Shown: positions 29,128-37,720 of the stretch, in pieces
Layout of the letters: each line of letters begins with the position of its first letter
Numbering within the stretch: the stretch's first letter is position 1
Assembly (NCBI GenBank): GCA_000773965.1
Contig: JRUP01000018.1
Coordinates: forward strand, 310,001 to 374,000
Length of the DNA: 64,000 bases
Reading direction: 5' to 3'
From: Enterobacter cancerogenus
GTDB lineage: Bacteria > Pseudomonadota > Gammaproteobacteria > Enterobacterales > Enterobacteriaceae
Program-made: the position numbers and the translations under genes
Notes under the pieces: generated by a model
The model's input: the letters and a program-made list of their open reading frames with translations, nothing else
Database searches by the model: none
What the model was told of the DNA's origin: nothing

Positions 29128-29823
29128 ATGACCGCAGGAAATCGTATTTATTTACGCCGTCCCTCCGATGCCGAACCGTTACTGGAAGCGTTCCGCCGTT
29201 TACCCGCGGCGGTAGTCGCCGACTGCATGAGTCGCTTGCCTGCGCTATCGGCAGAGATCAGCCTGAAAACGGCGCCTAAAGCCCCCATCATGTGCGGCCT
29301 GGCAGTGACGGTGAAGGCGCGCTCTGGTGATAACCTGATGCTGCATAAAGCGCTGGATATGGCTGGCCCGAACGATGTGATCATCTTGTCGAATGAGGGC
29401 GATCGTAGCCAATCATTGATGGGTGAAGTGATGGCCACTTATGCCAGACAGCGCGGTATGGAAGGCATCGTGCTGGACGGTCCGGTGCGTGATATTGAGG
29501 GCTTATCACGTATGGATTTCCCGATTTATGCCGCCGGACATACGCCAGGTGGCCCTTTCAAAGATGGCCCAGGCGAAATCAACGTGCCGATTGCCTGCGG
29601 TAAAATTCACGTTTCACCTGGCGATATCGTATTAGGCGATGCCGACGGCGTGATCGTCATTCCCCGGCAGGATGCCGCGCGCATTCTCGAAGCGGCACAA
29701 GCTTACTTGATTGTTGATGAGCATAACTTTGAGCTGGCGAAAACCGGTTCACTGGAACGCGGTTGGCTGGCAGAAGCGCTGCAAAACAAGCAGGTAGAAA
29801 TTATCGATGATGTTTATCGGTAA
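29128..29823 (+). CDS. RraA-family protein (4-hydroxy-2-oxoacid aldolase-like)
   Basis: A 231-residue protein starting at the ATG at 29128 with GGAG upstream. It has the RraA/HMG-CHA aldolase fold: PAAVVADCMSRL, GDNLMLHKALDMAGPNDVIIL, and the active-site region GIVLDGPVRDIEGL, where the Arg and Asp bind substrate and metal in the aldolases. Members cleave 4-hydroxy-4-methyl-2-oxoglutarate or related acids to pyruvate, or, as RraA, inhibit RNase E. The catabolic setting favours the aldolase role. Substrate unproven. Confidence 0.85.
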   Translation: MTAGNRIYLRRPSDAEPLLEAFRRLPAAVVADCMSRLPALSAEISLKTAPKAPIMCGLAVTVKARSGDNLMLHKALDMAGPNDVIILSNEGDRSQSLMGEVMATYARQRGMEGIVLDGPVRDIEGLSRMDFPIYAAGHTPGGPFKDGPGEINVPIACGKIHVSPGDIVLGDADGVIVIPRQDAARILEAAQAYLIVDEHNFELAKTGSLERGWLAEALQNKQVEIIDDVYR

Positions 29824-29843
29824 GCGCACGAGCGCTGTGTTAT

Positions 29844-29869
29844 CCAGGTCGCCCGCTATGGCGACCTGG
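29844..29869. terminator. Hairpin between convergent genes
   Basis: CCAGGTCGCC and GGCGACCTGG form a perfect 10-bp stem with a 6-base loop between the RraA-family gene and the EamA gene. There is no T-tract. Confidence 0.5.
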
Positions 29870-29902
29870 TATTGCAAACTGCGCAGCGGCTAACACACCA
29901 CA

Positions 29903-30823
29903 TCACGGTGTACTGCTCACCATCGCCAATTTGCGCTGACGGTTTTCCCGCCATACCGCAAAGATTCCTGCCAGTGCCACAATCGATGCACCGAAGAGGG
30001 TTGTCGTACCTGGCAGGCTGTTGAGGAACAGATAGCCAATCAGCATCGACCACACCAGCGTAGTGTAATCAAACGGTGCCAGCAGCGAGGCATCAGCATA
30101 GCGCAGGCTGAGTGTCACCAGAATCTGTGCCAGACCGCCAAATAAACCACAGCCCACCAACAGCAGCCACTGCAAGCCAGTGGGCTTTATCCAGCCGAAA
30201 AATGCCGTTGCCAGGCCAATCAACGTCGTCATCAGCGAAAAATAGAACACGATCGCGCCCGGTTTTTCGATGCCATTGAGAAAACGGATTTGCACATTCG
30301 AGGTGGCCGTACAGAGTGCGGCAATCAATGCAAAGGCAACACCAAGGCTGGCCGTGGTACTGCTGGCGCCACCTGCCAGCACGCCGCCGCTAGCCGCAAG
30401 ACTGGAGGAGAGCATAATAAGAATGCCCGACAATCCCACCACCACGGCCACCCAGCGCGACACGCGCACCCGCTCCTTCAATAGCATCGCGGCCATAATC
30501 ACGGTAAACAACGGTGCGGCATAACTCAGTGCCGTGGCATCAGCCAGCGAGATATACACCAGCGCCAGATAGTTAAAATACATGCCGCCTGTGCCGGAGA
30601 AACCGCGAATGAAATGGCCAAACAAATTGCGCGTTTTGAGATTCTCCAGCACGTTCCCCTGCACTCTCAGCCAGATTAACAGGGGAAATAGCGCGATAAA
30701 GCTGCGGAAAAAAATCACTTCGCCGGTGGGGATAGCACCGTTCAGACCTTTAACACAGGCCAGCATCAGCGTAGCGCTGAGTGCGGCGAATATCTTTAAT
30801 AACACGCCTAATCGGGGATTCAT
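29903..30823 (-). CDS. EamA/DMT-family permease
   Basis: A 306-residue inner-membrane protein with ten predicted membrane segments in two EamA repeats (about 5-140 and 165-295). Motifs such as FFRSFIALFPLLIW and ADATALSYAAPLFTVIMAA are typical. The drug/metabolite transporter family includes exporters of amino acids and other metabolites. It converges with the RraA-family gene and diverges from the binding-protein gene. Substrate not predictable. Confidence 0.88.
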   Translation of the reverse strand: MNPRLGVLLKIFAALSATLMLACVKGLNGAIPTGEVIFFRSFIALFPLLIWLRVQGNVLENLKTRNLFGHFIRGFSGTGGMYFNYLALVYISLADATALSYAAPLFTVIMAAMLLKERVRVSRWVAVVVGLSGILIMLSSSLAASGGVLAGGASSTTASLGVAFALIAALCTATSNVQIRFLNGIEKPGAIVFYFSLMTTLIGLATAFFGWIKPTGLQWLLLVGCGLFGGLAQILVTLSLRYADASLLAPFDYTTLVWSMLIGYLFLNSLPGTTTLFGASIVALAGIFAVWRENRQRKLAMVSSTP

Positions 30824-31082
30824 GCTCTCACTCTTCTCTCTCTACCACGTGCAATCGGCGGGGTTGCCGAGAGGACAACGCGGCTTACACTAGGGAGAAA
30901 AATGTGCGCTGGATAACACTTTTTCGCTCTGCCTGAATAGAAATAACTTATCGCCATTGGTCATATCATTTCCCTATTGCATAACACGCTTTCCCTCTTT
31001 TTCGCCGCAAAACAAAGCCGATATAGTCCAGAAAAGCGAGATTTTGCGCTCCGAGGCAGTATCCACCATTGAGGGAATGCAT

Positions 31083-31922
31083 ATGACTATGAAGAGACTT
31101 ACCACCATTGGGTTGGCACTGCTGCCGTTGCTGGCTGTTTCGGCGGCGCAGGCAGACATGATGGCGAACATTAAATCGAGCGGTGAATTGAAATGCGCCG
31201 TTTACTCCGACGTACCACCCTTCTCTTCGCCGGATCCACAAACGCGCCAGCTGGCTGGCATGGATATCGACCTGTGTCACGCTCTGGCCAAGCAGATGAA
31301 CGTCAAACTGACGCTGGTGCCGACCTCTGTTGAAGCGCGAATCGCGGTGATCGCCACCGGCCGTGCCGATGTGTTGATTGCTAACCTGGCCTACACCAAA
31401 ACGCGTGGCAATCAGATCCAGTTCAGCGATCCTTACTACGTGGCGAAAGAGATGCTGCTGGTGAAAGCGCCGCTGGCAGATAAACCACTGGACTATTTCA
31501 AAGGCAAACGTATCAGCGCCACCAAGGGCACCACGTCCGAGCAATCGATCCACATCAAAGGCGGTAAAGCCGTCACCTTCCAGGATTCTGCCTCCGCCTT
31601 CCTGGCGCTGGAGCAGAACAAATCGGTGGGCTTTGTCACTAACACCATGACCGGGATGAAAACCATCGCCCAGGCGAAAAAAGACGGCATCAATCTGGCG
31701 ATGGTGAAAGAGCCGATGGCGCTGGAACCGATTGGTGTCGGCATGAAAAAGGATGAACCTGCCCTGCTGGCCAGCGTTAACAGCGGCCTGAAAGCGATGG
31801 ACGACGATGGCACCATCGACAAAATCTGGAACACCTGGATTGGACCAAATACCGAATACAAAATGGTGCGTGAAGAGCGCGTACAACCGCTCTCCAGCCT
31901 GAAATTTGAACCACTGGAATAA
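31083..31922 (+). CDS. Amino-acid-type ABC transporter substrate-binding protein
   Basis: A 279-residue periplasmic binding protein (family 3). The signal peptide covers 1 to about 24 (MTMKRLTTIGLALLPLLAVS, ending AQA). The ligand-binding core reads SGELKCAVYSDVPPFS, AGMDIDLCHALAKQM, and ADVLIANLAYTKTRGNQIQFSDPYY. The ATG at 31083 is supported by GAGGG 7 bases upstream; an extension of 42 residues is unsupported. It is followed 2 bp later by pxpB. The matching permeases and ATPase are probably those at 38496-40699. 5-Oxoproline or a related compound is a reasonable guess for the ligand. Confidence 0.88.
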   Translation: MTMKRLTTIGLALLPLLAVSAAQADMMANIKSSGELKCAVYSDVPPFSSPDPQTRQLAGMDIDLCHALAKQMNVKLTLVPTSVEARIAVIATGRADVLIANLAYTKTRGNQIQFSDPYYVAKEMLLVKAPLADKPLDYFKGKRISATKGTTSEQSIHIKGGKAVTFQDSASAFLALEQNKSVGFVTNTMTGMKTIAQAKKDGINLAMVKEPMALEPIGVGMKKDEPALLASVNSGLKAMDDDGTIDKIWNTWIGPNTEYKMVREERVQPLSSLKFEPLE

Positions 31923-31924
31923 TC

Positions 31925-32635
31925 ATGCCCGTGATGTCGCACTCTGATATCCAACCCGCCAGCGCATCTGCGCTGGCTTGTTCCTCTTCGATTACGCTCT
32001 CAACCATCGGGGCCCGTGCGTGGCTGGTGGAAGCACCGGGTGGATTTGATCTTTCCGCCCAGCGCCGCATCTGGTCATTAGCGCGTTTGCTACAGGCGGA
32101 TGAGGCGGTTGAGGCTTTGATCCCCGGCGTCACTAATCTGCTGGTGCTGTTCCGACACATCCCCCAGGACGAAGCCGCCGTTCGTGCTTCGCTGCATGCC
32201 GCCTGGGATCAGGCACAGGCGATCAGTCCGCAGGGCAAACTGATTGAAATCCCGGTCTATTACGGCGGCGAGCACGCCACCGATCTGGATGCGGTTTGTC
32301 GTCACACCGGATTCAGCGCACGCGAAGTGGTGCGCCGTCACCATCAAAGCGAATATACCGTGTTTGCTCTCGGCAGCGCGCCGGGCTTTGGTTACTTGCA
32401 TGGGCTCGATCCGCAATTAGCCACGCCACGCAAGAAAGTCCCCTCGCTCAGTATGCTCAAAGGCACGGTTACCATTGGTGGGGCCCAGGCAGGTGTTTCA
32501 GCGCTGACCGGCCCCAACGGCTGGAACGCCATCGGTTTTGCCGAGCTGGAAGTGTTTGATCCTCTGGCTGAGTCCCCCGCGCTGATGGCACCGGGCGATC
32601 GTATCCGTTTTCTGCCGCAGAGGATTGAACTGTGA
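31925..32635 (+). CDS. pxpB: 5-oxoprolinase subunit PxpB (KipI-like)
   Basis: PxpB works with PxpA and PxpC to hydrolyse 5-oxoproline (pyroglutamate) to glutamate using ATP. The 236 residues show the KipI/allophanate hydrolase subunit 1 fold with IEIPVYYGG, GSAPGFGYLHGLDPQLATPRK, PGSVTIGG-like GTVTIGGAQAGV and GWNAIG. About 25 N-terminal residues precede the usual start of homology, so translation may begin later. The stop codon overlaps the start of pxpC. It follows the binding-protein gene by 2 bp, pointing to a shared transcript. Confidence 0.92.
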   Translation: MPVMSHSDIQPASASALACSSSITLSTIGARAWLVEAPGGFDLSAQRRIWSLARLLQADEAVEALIPGVTNLLVLFRHIPQDEAAVRASLHAAWDQAQAISPQGKLIEIPVYYGGEHATDLDAVCRHTGFSAREVVRRHHQSEYTVFALGSAPGFGYLHGLDPQLATPRKKVPSLSMLKGTVTIGGAQAGVSALTGPNGWNAIGFAELEVFDPLAESPALMAPGDRIRFLPQRIEL

Positions 32636-33618
32636 TCGAAATTGAACAGAGCGGCGCCCTGAACACGGTTCAGGATCTGGGGCGTTTCAACTTCCGCCAT
32701 ATGGGCGTCTCGGTGAGTGGTGTGATGGATCCGCTGGCACTGCGCGCCGGAAATCTGCTGCTCGGCAATGAAGAAAATGCCGCCGCCATTGAAGTTCAGC
32801 TGTTCCCATTTCGTGTGCGTTTTTTGCAGGACAGCAGCATTGCGGTAACAGGTGCGGATTGTCGCGCCACTTTAGACGGTGCGCCGTTGCTGCCCTGGTG
32901 GGGCTGCGGCGTGCGTGCCGGACAGGTGCTGGAAATGCGTTACCCGCGCAGCGGTGCACGCGGTTATCTCTGTATTGCAGGCGGCATTGATGTGCCAATA
33001 GTGCTGGGTTCGCGCAGCACGGCACTTCGTGGTGGCTTTGGTGGCCTGGAAGGCCGCCCGCTGCAGCGTGGCGATCGGTTGGCGCTGGGTGAAACACAGG
33101 CTTCCCCGTTGCCCAGCAGCGGTATTGGCATTGAGCCGCCCGACAGCGCCCTGCGTGCACATTTCCCGCGTAACAGCGCAGGTGAGATTCAGTTGCGCGC
33201 CATTCCATCCGGCGAATATCCCTTGTTTGCTGCCGATGCGGGTCGCTTCTGGCAGCAGTCATGGCAGGTCTCCAATCAAAGTAATCGCACCGGATATCGA
33301 CTGGCGGGCGATCCGATTTTCCCGTCAAAAACCATTGAGATGCGTTCTTACGGGCTGATTCCCGGCATTGTGCAGGTGCCGCCCGGCGGCGAGCCGATCA
33401 TTCAGCTCAGCGATGCCAACACTGCGGGCGGTTATCCCAAGATCGCCGGGGTGATTGAGCAGGATCTGTGGCGTTTAGGACAGGTATTACCCGGCCAATC
33501 GATCCAGCTGATCCAGAGCGATACGCGTGAGGCCATCGCCATCGAGCAACAGGTCGCAGGCTGGCTGAGCCGCTTACGTGTGAGCTGCCCACCGCTGCGT
33601 AAAGCGTTAACCGCATAA
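32632..33618 (+). CDS. pxpC: 5-oxoprolinase subunit PxpC (KipA-like)
   Basis: The 328-residue biotin-dependent-carboxylase-like/allophanate hydrolase subunit 2 domain. Typical motifs are LNTVQDLGR, GVMDPLALRAGNLLLGN, GYLCIAGGIDVP, VLGSRSTALRGGFGG and SDANTAGGYPKIAGVI. It begins with a GTG inside the 4-bp overlap with pxpB, so the two are translationally coupled. With PxpB and PxpA it forms the ATP-dependent 5-oxoprolinase. Confidence 0.94.
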   Translation: MIEIEQSGALNTVQDLGRFNFRHMGVSVSGVMDPLALRAGNLLLGNEENAAAIEVQLFPFRVRFLQDSSIAVTGADCRATLDGAPLLPWWGCGVRAGQVLEMRYPRSGARGYLCIAGGIDVPIVLGSRSTALRGGFGGLEGRPLQRGDRLALGETQASPLPSSGIGIEPPDSALRAHFPRNSAGEIQLRAIPSGEYPLFAADAGRFWQQSWQVSNQSNRTGYRLAGDPIFPSKTIEMRSYGLIPGIVQVPPGGEPIIQLSDANTAGGYPKIAGVIEQDLWRLGQVLPGQSIQLIQSDTREAIAIEQQVAGWLSRLRVSCPPLRKALTA

Positions 33619-33639
33619 TTTTCCGAAGGAACCCAAACC

Positions 33640-34410
33640 ATGAAGATTGATGTGAACTCCGATATGGGCGAAGGCTTCGGCGTTTATCAACTGTGCGATG
33701 ACGCCGCGCTGATGAAAGTGGTCTCCTCAGCAAATATCGCCTGCGGATTCCACGCCGGCGATCCGGCGATCATGACCCGAATGGTGCGACTGGCGAAAGA
33801 GAATGGTGTCGGCATTGGTGCGCATCCTGGCTTGCCCGATCGCCAGGGCTTTGGTCGTCGCGAGCTGCCGTTCAGTGCCGAAGAGATCTGCCAGCAGGTC
33901 GCTTATCAACTCGGCGCGCTGACAGCGATTGCTCAGGCAGAAGGCACGAAGGTGTCGCACTTTAGCTTCCACGCTGCGATGGGCAATATCGTCAACCGCG
34001 ACGAGGCATTAGCGCACCAGGTCATGATGCTCGTCGCCCGTATTAATGCGGATCTGATTGTGTTCGCACAACCCGATACCATCATTGAGCGAGCGGCACA
34101 GGCAGCGGGCTTGAAAACCCTAACGCTGTTCCTCGCCGACCGCGCTTACGATGCACAAGGACGTTTAGTGCCGCGCGGCATTGCCGGTTCGGTGATCAAA
34201 GAGGAAGCGGCGCTGCGTGCCCGCGTGCGGCAGTTCCTGCAGCATGGCACCGTCACCACCTTCGAAGGGGAAGTGATAGCCGTGCGTGCGCGTTCAATCC
34301 TGGTGCACAGCGATACGCCAGGCTCACTGGCCCTCGCCACCATCGTACGCAGTGAAATCGAAGCCAGCGGCCATCAGGTGGCGCCGGCGGCAGAGGTGCT
34401 TGCTCAATAA
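33640..34410 (+). CDS. pxpA: 5-oxoprolinase subunit PxpA (LamB/YcsF family)
   Basis: A 256-residue member of the LamB/YcsF family. It begins MKIDVNSDMGEGFGVY, and has IACGFHAGDP, GIGAHPGLPDRQGFGRR and LFLADRAYDAQGRLVPR, the conserved metal/substrate-site segments. AGGA precedes the ATG. It completes the pxpBCA set and is followed by a strong terminator. Confidence 0.95.
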   Translation: MKIDVNSDMGEGFGVYQLCDDAALMKVVSSANIACGFHAGDPAIMTRMVRLAKENGVGIGAHPGLPDRQGFGRRELPFSAEEICQQVAYQLGALTAIAQAEGTKVSHFSFHAAMGNIVNRDEALAHQVMMLVARINADLIVFAQPDTIIERAAQAAGLKTLTLFLADRAYDAQGRLVPRGIAGSVIKEEAALRARVRQFLQHGTVTTFEGEVIAVRARSILVHSDTPGSLALATIVRSEIEASGHQVAPAAEVLAQ

Positions 34411-34432
34411 GCTTTTTTTGAATCGCCCAAAT

Positions 34433-34466
34433 AAAAATGGCTGCCCCATCGGCAGCCATTTTTTTC
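34433..34466. terminator. Bidirectional rho-independent terminator
   Basis: AAAATGGCTGCC and GGCAGCCATTTT form a perfect stem flanked by A and T runs between convergent pxpA and the aminotransferase gene. Confidence 0.93.
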
Positions 34467-34475
34467 GCCTTTCGT

Positions 34476-35678
34476 TTAACGGCAGCCAGCGCAGAATGCC
34501 GCAATACGATCGCAGCCCGTCTCTAAGCGCTCCATGCTGGTGGCGTAGGACAAGCGGAAGTACGGGCTCATGCCATAAGCCGCACCCTGCACCGTCACCA
34601 CATGCTGCTCTTCAATCAGCGCCAGCACAAAATCGGCATCGTTGCTGATGAAGCGTCCACCGGCACTGGTCTTGCCGATCAACCCTTCAATGTTCACAAA
34701 CAGATAAAATGCGCCTTCTGGCTTATGGCAGCGCAGGCCATCAATCGAGGTCAGACGCTCCAGCACGTAATCACGGCGTTCACGGTAAATGCGTGCGCGC
34801 TCCTGCAACAGATCTTGTGGACCTTCCAGCACCGCCACCGCTGCTGCCTGCGTCAGGGTACAGACGCCGCCGCTGTTCTGGGTGTTCACATTGCTCATGG
34901 CTTTAATCAGCGGTGCAGGACCGCCGCAAAAGCCCAGACGCCAGCCTGTCATCGAATAGGCTTTCGATACGCCGTTCACCGTCAGCACACGGTCATACAG
35001 GCGCGGTTCAACCTGCGCCAGGGTATAGAAACGTACATCGTCATAGATCAGATGCTCATAGATATCATCCGTCATGATCCACACCTGCGGATGGCGCAGC
35101 AGCACGTCACCCAACGCCTGCAACTCGGCTTTGCTGGCCACCGAACCGGTTGGGTTGCTCGGATAGTTCAACAGCAGCCATTTGGTCTTGTCTGTGATCG
35201 CCGCATCCAGATCCGCTGGCAGCGGTTTAAAGCCATTCTCCTGCGCACACGGCAGCGGCACCGGAACACCACCGGCAAATTTCACGATATCGGCATAGCT
35301 GATCCACGATGGCGTGGGGATCACCACTTCGTCGCCCGGATTGATGGTCGCCAGGATGGCGTTAAAGATGATCTGCTTCGCGCCACCGGCCGTCAGAATC
35401 TGGCTGACGTCATATTCCAGCTGGTTATCCCGTTTGAATTTCAGCTGGATAGCTTTGCGCAGTGCAGGCGTACCGTCGGTCGGTGGATAGCGCGTGTCGC
35501 CTGCGCGTGCAGCGGCATACGCGGCTTCAATCGCATGTTCCGGTGTAGGGAAGTCGGGTTCGCCGGTAGAAAGTGCTACCACATCAACGCCCTGCGCCGC
35601 GAGATCGCGCGCTTTTTGGGTCATGGCAACGGAGGCGGAAACGGTCACATTCTTTAAACGATCGGCTATCTCGGGCAT
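34476..35678 (-). CDS. Class I/II pyridoxal-phosphate aminotransferase (aspartate aminotransferase-like)
   Basis: A 400-residue fold type I PLP enzyme close to the AspB/AspC-Ib group. Landmarks: STGEPDFPTP, YPPTDGTPALRKAI, LLNYPSNPTGSV, TDDIYEHLIYDD, and NGVSKAYSMTGWRLGF, whose Lys (about residue 239) should hold PLP. The conserved C-terminal substrate Arg is in YFRLSYATS. I chose the ATG at 35678, with AGGA 7 bases upstream. It probably moves amino groups between glutamate and a 2-oxo acid, consistent with pxp genes making glutamate next door. Confidence 0.92.
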   Translation of the reverse strand: MPEIADRLKNVTVSASVAMTQKARDLAAQGVDVVALSTGEPDFPTPEHAIEAAYAAARAGDTRYPPTDGTPALRKAIQLKFKRDNQLEYDVSQILTAGGAKQIIFNAILATINPGDEVVIPTPSWISYADIVKFAGGVPVPLPCAQENGFKPLPADLDAAITDKTKWLLLNYPSNPTGSVASKAELQALGDVLLRHPQVWIMTDDIYEHLIYDDVRFYTLAQVEPRLYDRVLTVNGVSKAYSMTGWRLGFCGGPAPLIKAMSNVNTQNSGGVCTLTQAAAVAVLEGPQDLLQERARIYRERRDYVLERLTSIDGLRCHKPEGAFYLFVNIEGLIGKTSAGGRFISNDADFVLALIEEQHVVTVQGAAYGMSPYFRLSYATSMERLETGCDRIAAFCAGCR

Positions 35679-36134
35679 GGTCAATCCTGGGTTCGGGGGG
35701 TGTCAGTTTTCCCTGAGCATAGGATTAGGGCCGAAGCCACGGATAATAGTGCTTTGTTGTGGTGATATAACACAAAGCGATGACTGGACCGACTGCACAC
35801 TTCTGCCATAAAGGCGGCAGATTGACTCAGAATTGCGCGACAGGTCACGCCCGCACGCCTGACGGGATGTTAATAAAGTGTTACTTTCTTTCCCAGGTTA
35901 CATCCCGAACCCACGATTTTCCTTGCCCGTCACTGGCAATGCTGATGGGTCAACTGCACTTATTCGGTGCAGCGCTGCATTTTTCAACACCCGCCATGCC
36001 GGCGGCTCACTAGCTCAGCACCAGCCTCAGGAGGCCCGGTAGCCGTACCCTCCTGTCTGAGTTCAATAACGAAAGCTTATCCTGGCATCAACTTTGCTTG
36101 ATGAGGATATGCGTTCTGTTTGAGGGAAGTGTCC
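35679..36134. other. Divergent intergenic region, aminotransferase / LysR regulator
   Basis: A 456-bp gap with no credible gene. It must contain two divergent promoters. A GCTTTGT-N14-ACAAAGC dyad (35751-35778) is the only symmetric site I can point to. Confidence 0.4.
35751..35778. promoter_or_regulatory. Candidate operator dyad upstream of the aminotransferase gene
   Basis: GCTTTGT and ACAAAGC form a perfect 7-bp inverted repeat with a 14-bp spacer, 73 bp upstream of the aminotransferase ATG and on the side facing the LysR gene. The protein that binds it is unknown. Confidence 0.4.
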
Positions 36135-37058
36135 ATGAATCTTCGTCGCCTGAAGTACTTTGTTAAAATTGTTGACGTCGGAAGCCTGACGCAAGCTGCC
36201 GATATCCTGCATATAGCCCAACCCGCGTTGAGCCAGCAGCTGGCTACGCTGGAAGGTGAAGTCAATCAACAGCTGTTGATTCGCACCAAACGCGGTGTCA
36301 CGCCTACTGAAGCCGGGAAAACACTCTATTCCCATGCACAGTCCATTTTGCGCCAGTGCGAACAGGCGCAAAGTGCGATTGATCTGGTCGGCGCTGCGCT
36401 GAGTGGCAGCGTTTCCGTCGGGCTGGCACCGGGCACAGCGGCGCAAAACCTGGCGCTACCGCTGATGATGGAAGTGCAGCAGCAGCATCCTGGCATCGTG
36501 CTCTATTTTAACGAGAACTTCGGCACCACCCTGAGCGAGCTGATCATGAACGGGCGTATGGATATGGCGGTGATTTACGATCATCGCACCATCCATGGCC
36601 TGCGCTTCATGCCGCTGATGAAAGAAGATCTGTGCTTCGTTTGCCCGTTCAGCCTGGCAAAACCGGTGAAAGAGATCCCGCTATCACAGGTCGCGCAATA
36701 TGACCTGTTCCTGCCACGCATCTACAACATCATGCGCAAGGTGCTGGATGACGCCTTCGTGCAGAACAACCTGCAGTACCGTGTGAAGTGCGAAATTGAG
36801 TCGCAAACCACCCTGAATGCGGCGTTGAGTGCCGGTCTGGGCACCACCATCATGCCGGAATCCGCCGCACGCGCGATGCTGAAAAACGGCGATACCTGGA
36901 TGGCGAAGATCATCGAGCCAGATGTGCAGGCTTCGCTGTCGTTCTGCATGTCAGATCATCTGCCGCTGTCCCAGCCTGCTGAAGCAGTGAAATCGATTCT
37001 GCTGTCGCTGATGTCGCGCCGCAACGTGGAGAACCATCCACTGACTCTGGTGGGATAA
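36135..37058 (+). CDS. LysR-family regulator, Nac-like
   Basis: A 307-residue LysR-type protein. The N-terminal 80 residues (MNLRRLKYFVKIVDVGSLTQ, then AADILHIAQPALSQQLATLE and LLIRTKRGVTPTEAGKTL) are nearly identical to Nac, the nitrogen assimilation control protein, as I remember it, while the effector domain (about 90-300) diverges. GAGG upstream supports the ATG at 36135. It stands between the aminotransferase (divergent) and the SDR/ABC genes (same strand), so these are likely targets. True nac orthologue or local paralogue cannot be decided here. Confidence 0.88.
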   Translation: MNLRRLKYFVKIVDVGSLTQAADILHIAQPALSQQLATLEGEVNQQLLIRTKRGVTPTEAGKTLYSHAQSILRQCEQAQSAIDLVGAALSGSVSVGLAPGTAAQNLALPLMMEVQQQHPGIVLYFNENFGTTLSELIMNGRMDMAVIYDHRTIHGLRFMPLMKEDLCFVCPFSLAKPVKEIPLSQVAQYDLFLPRIYNIMRKVLDDAFVQNNLQYRVKCEIESQTTLNAALSAGLGTTIMPESAARAMLKNGDTWMAKIIEPDVQASLSFCMSDHLPLSQPAEAVKSILLSLMSRRNVENHPLTLVG

Positions 37059-37172
37059 GACCCGCTTATCACCGCAAAGCGAAACCCTCTTACAACCCGT
37101 CTGACGAACGCGCTAGATTGATTCGGTCTGTTGCCCGCTTCGGCGGGCGTGTTTCGCTTTGACGGGAACCTC

Positions 37173-37589
37173 ATGGAAAAAACTGCGATACCGCTGCCGA
37201 CGCTGCGTGCGTTGGCGCGCAAGATGCAACGATCCGGCCTTAACAGCCTGGCGTTAGAGGGCAAACAGTGGTCGGTGCGTCTGACGTTTGACCCGCCCTC
37301 CTTCTCATCCCCAACGGTGATCCCGACGCAAGCGTGCCCGCCCGTGACGCATCGCATTGGCGCGCCCCTGCCCGGCACGCTGCTGCGTCGCCACCCACAC
37401 AGCCAGCAAGATTTTGTCCAGCCAGGACAGCAGGTAGAACCCCAGGATCTGCTGGCGATGGTGCAGGTCGGCCCTCTGTACGTTCCGGTGCTCAGTCCCT
37501 GCAAAGGGCGGGTGCAGCCATTCCCCTCTGCAACGCGATCTGCGGTTGAATACGATGAAGAAATTCTTATTCTTCAATCAGATAATTAA
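37173..37589 (+). CDS. BCCP-like (biotinyl/lipoyl-domain) protein lacking the biotin-lysine motif
   Basis: A 138-residue protein from the ATG at 37173 (GGGAA upstream). The N-terminal third (LPTLRALARKMQRSGLNSLAL) is helical and resembles the start of AccB-type carriers. The C-terminal 70 residues follow the biotinyl-domain pattern: GTLLRR, FVQPGQQVEPQDLLAMV, SPCKGRVQPF, VEYDEEILIL. Where BCCP has EAMKM, this protein has VQVGP, so there is no lysine for biotin. BCCP-like genes commonly accompany pxpABC. No biotin carboxylase gene is present in the window. Possibly a structural or regulatory relic. Confidence 0.65.
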   Translation: MEKTAIPLPTLRALARKMQRSGLNSLALEGKQWSVRLTFDPPSFSSPTVIPTQACPPVTHRIGAPLPGTLLRRHPHSQQDFVQPGQQVEPQDLLAMVQVGPLYVPVLSPCKGRVQPFPSATRSAVEYDEEILILQSDN

Positions 37590-37638
37590 TTATTAATCCG
37601 GTTATAAGGGGCTCTTATCGCCTCACAGTTTTTATGTC

Positions 37639-37657
37639 TTATGCCCTTGCGGCATAA
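37639..37657. promoter_or_regulatory. Candidate LysR-type operator upstream of the SDR-ABC operon
   Basis: TTATGCC-CTTGC-GGCATAA is a perfect 7-bp inverted repeat with a 5-bp spacer and contains the T-N11-A core. A further GCATAA half-site follows at 37660-37665. It is 64 bp upstream of the SDR start codon. Confidence 0.5.
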
Positions 37658-37720
37658 CTGCATAAAGTCAAAAAAGACCCATTACGCCGGACACACACCT
37701 GGCGAGACGAGGAAACACAA

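Noticed and set aside
30966..31886. 306-residue minus-strand open frame
   Set aside because: Antisense shadow of the substrate-binding protein gene, which has a signal peptide and clear family motifs.
34602..35657. 351-residue plus-strand open frame
   Set aside because: Complete antisense shadow of the aminotransferase gene; composition is rich in His, Arg and Gln with no domain pattern.
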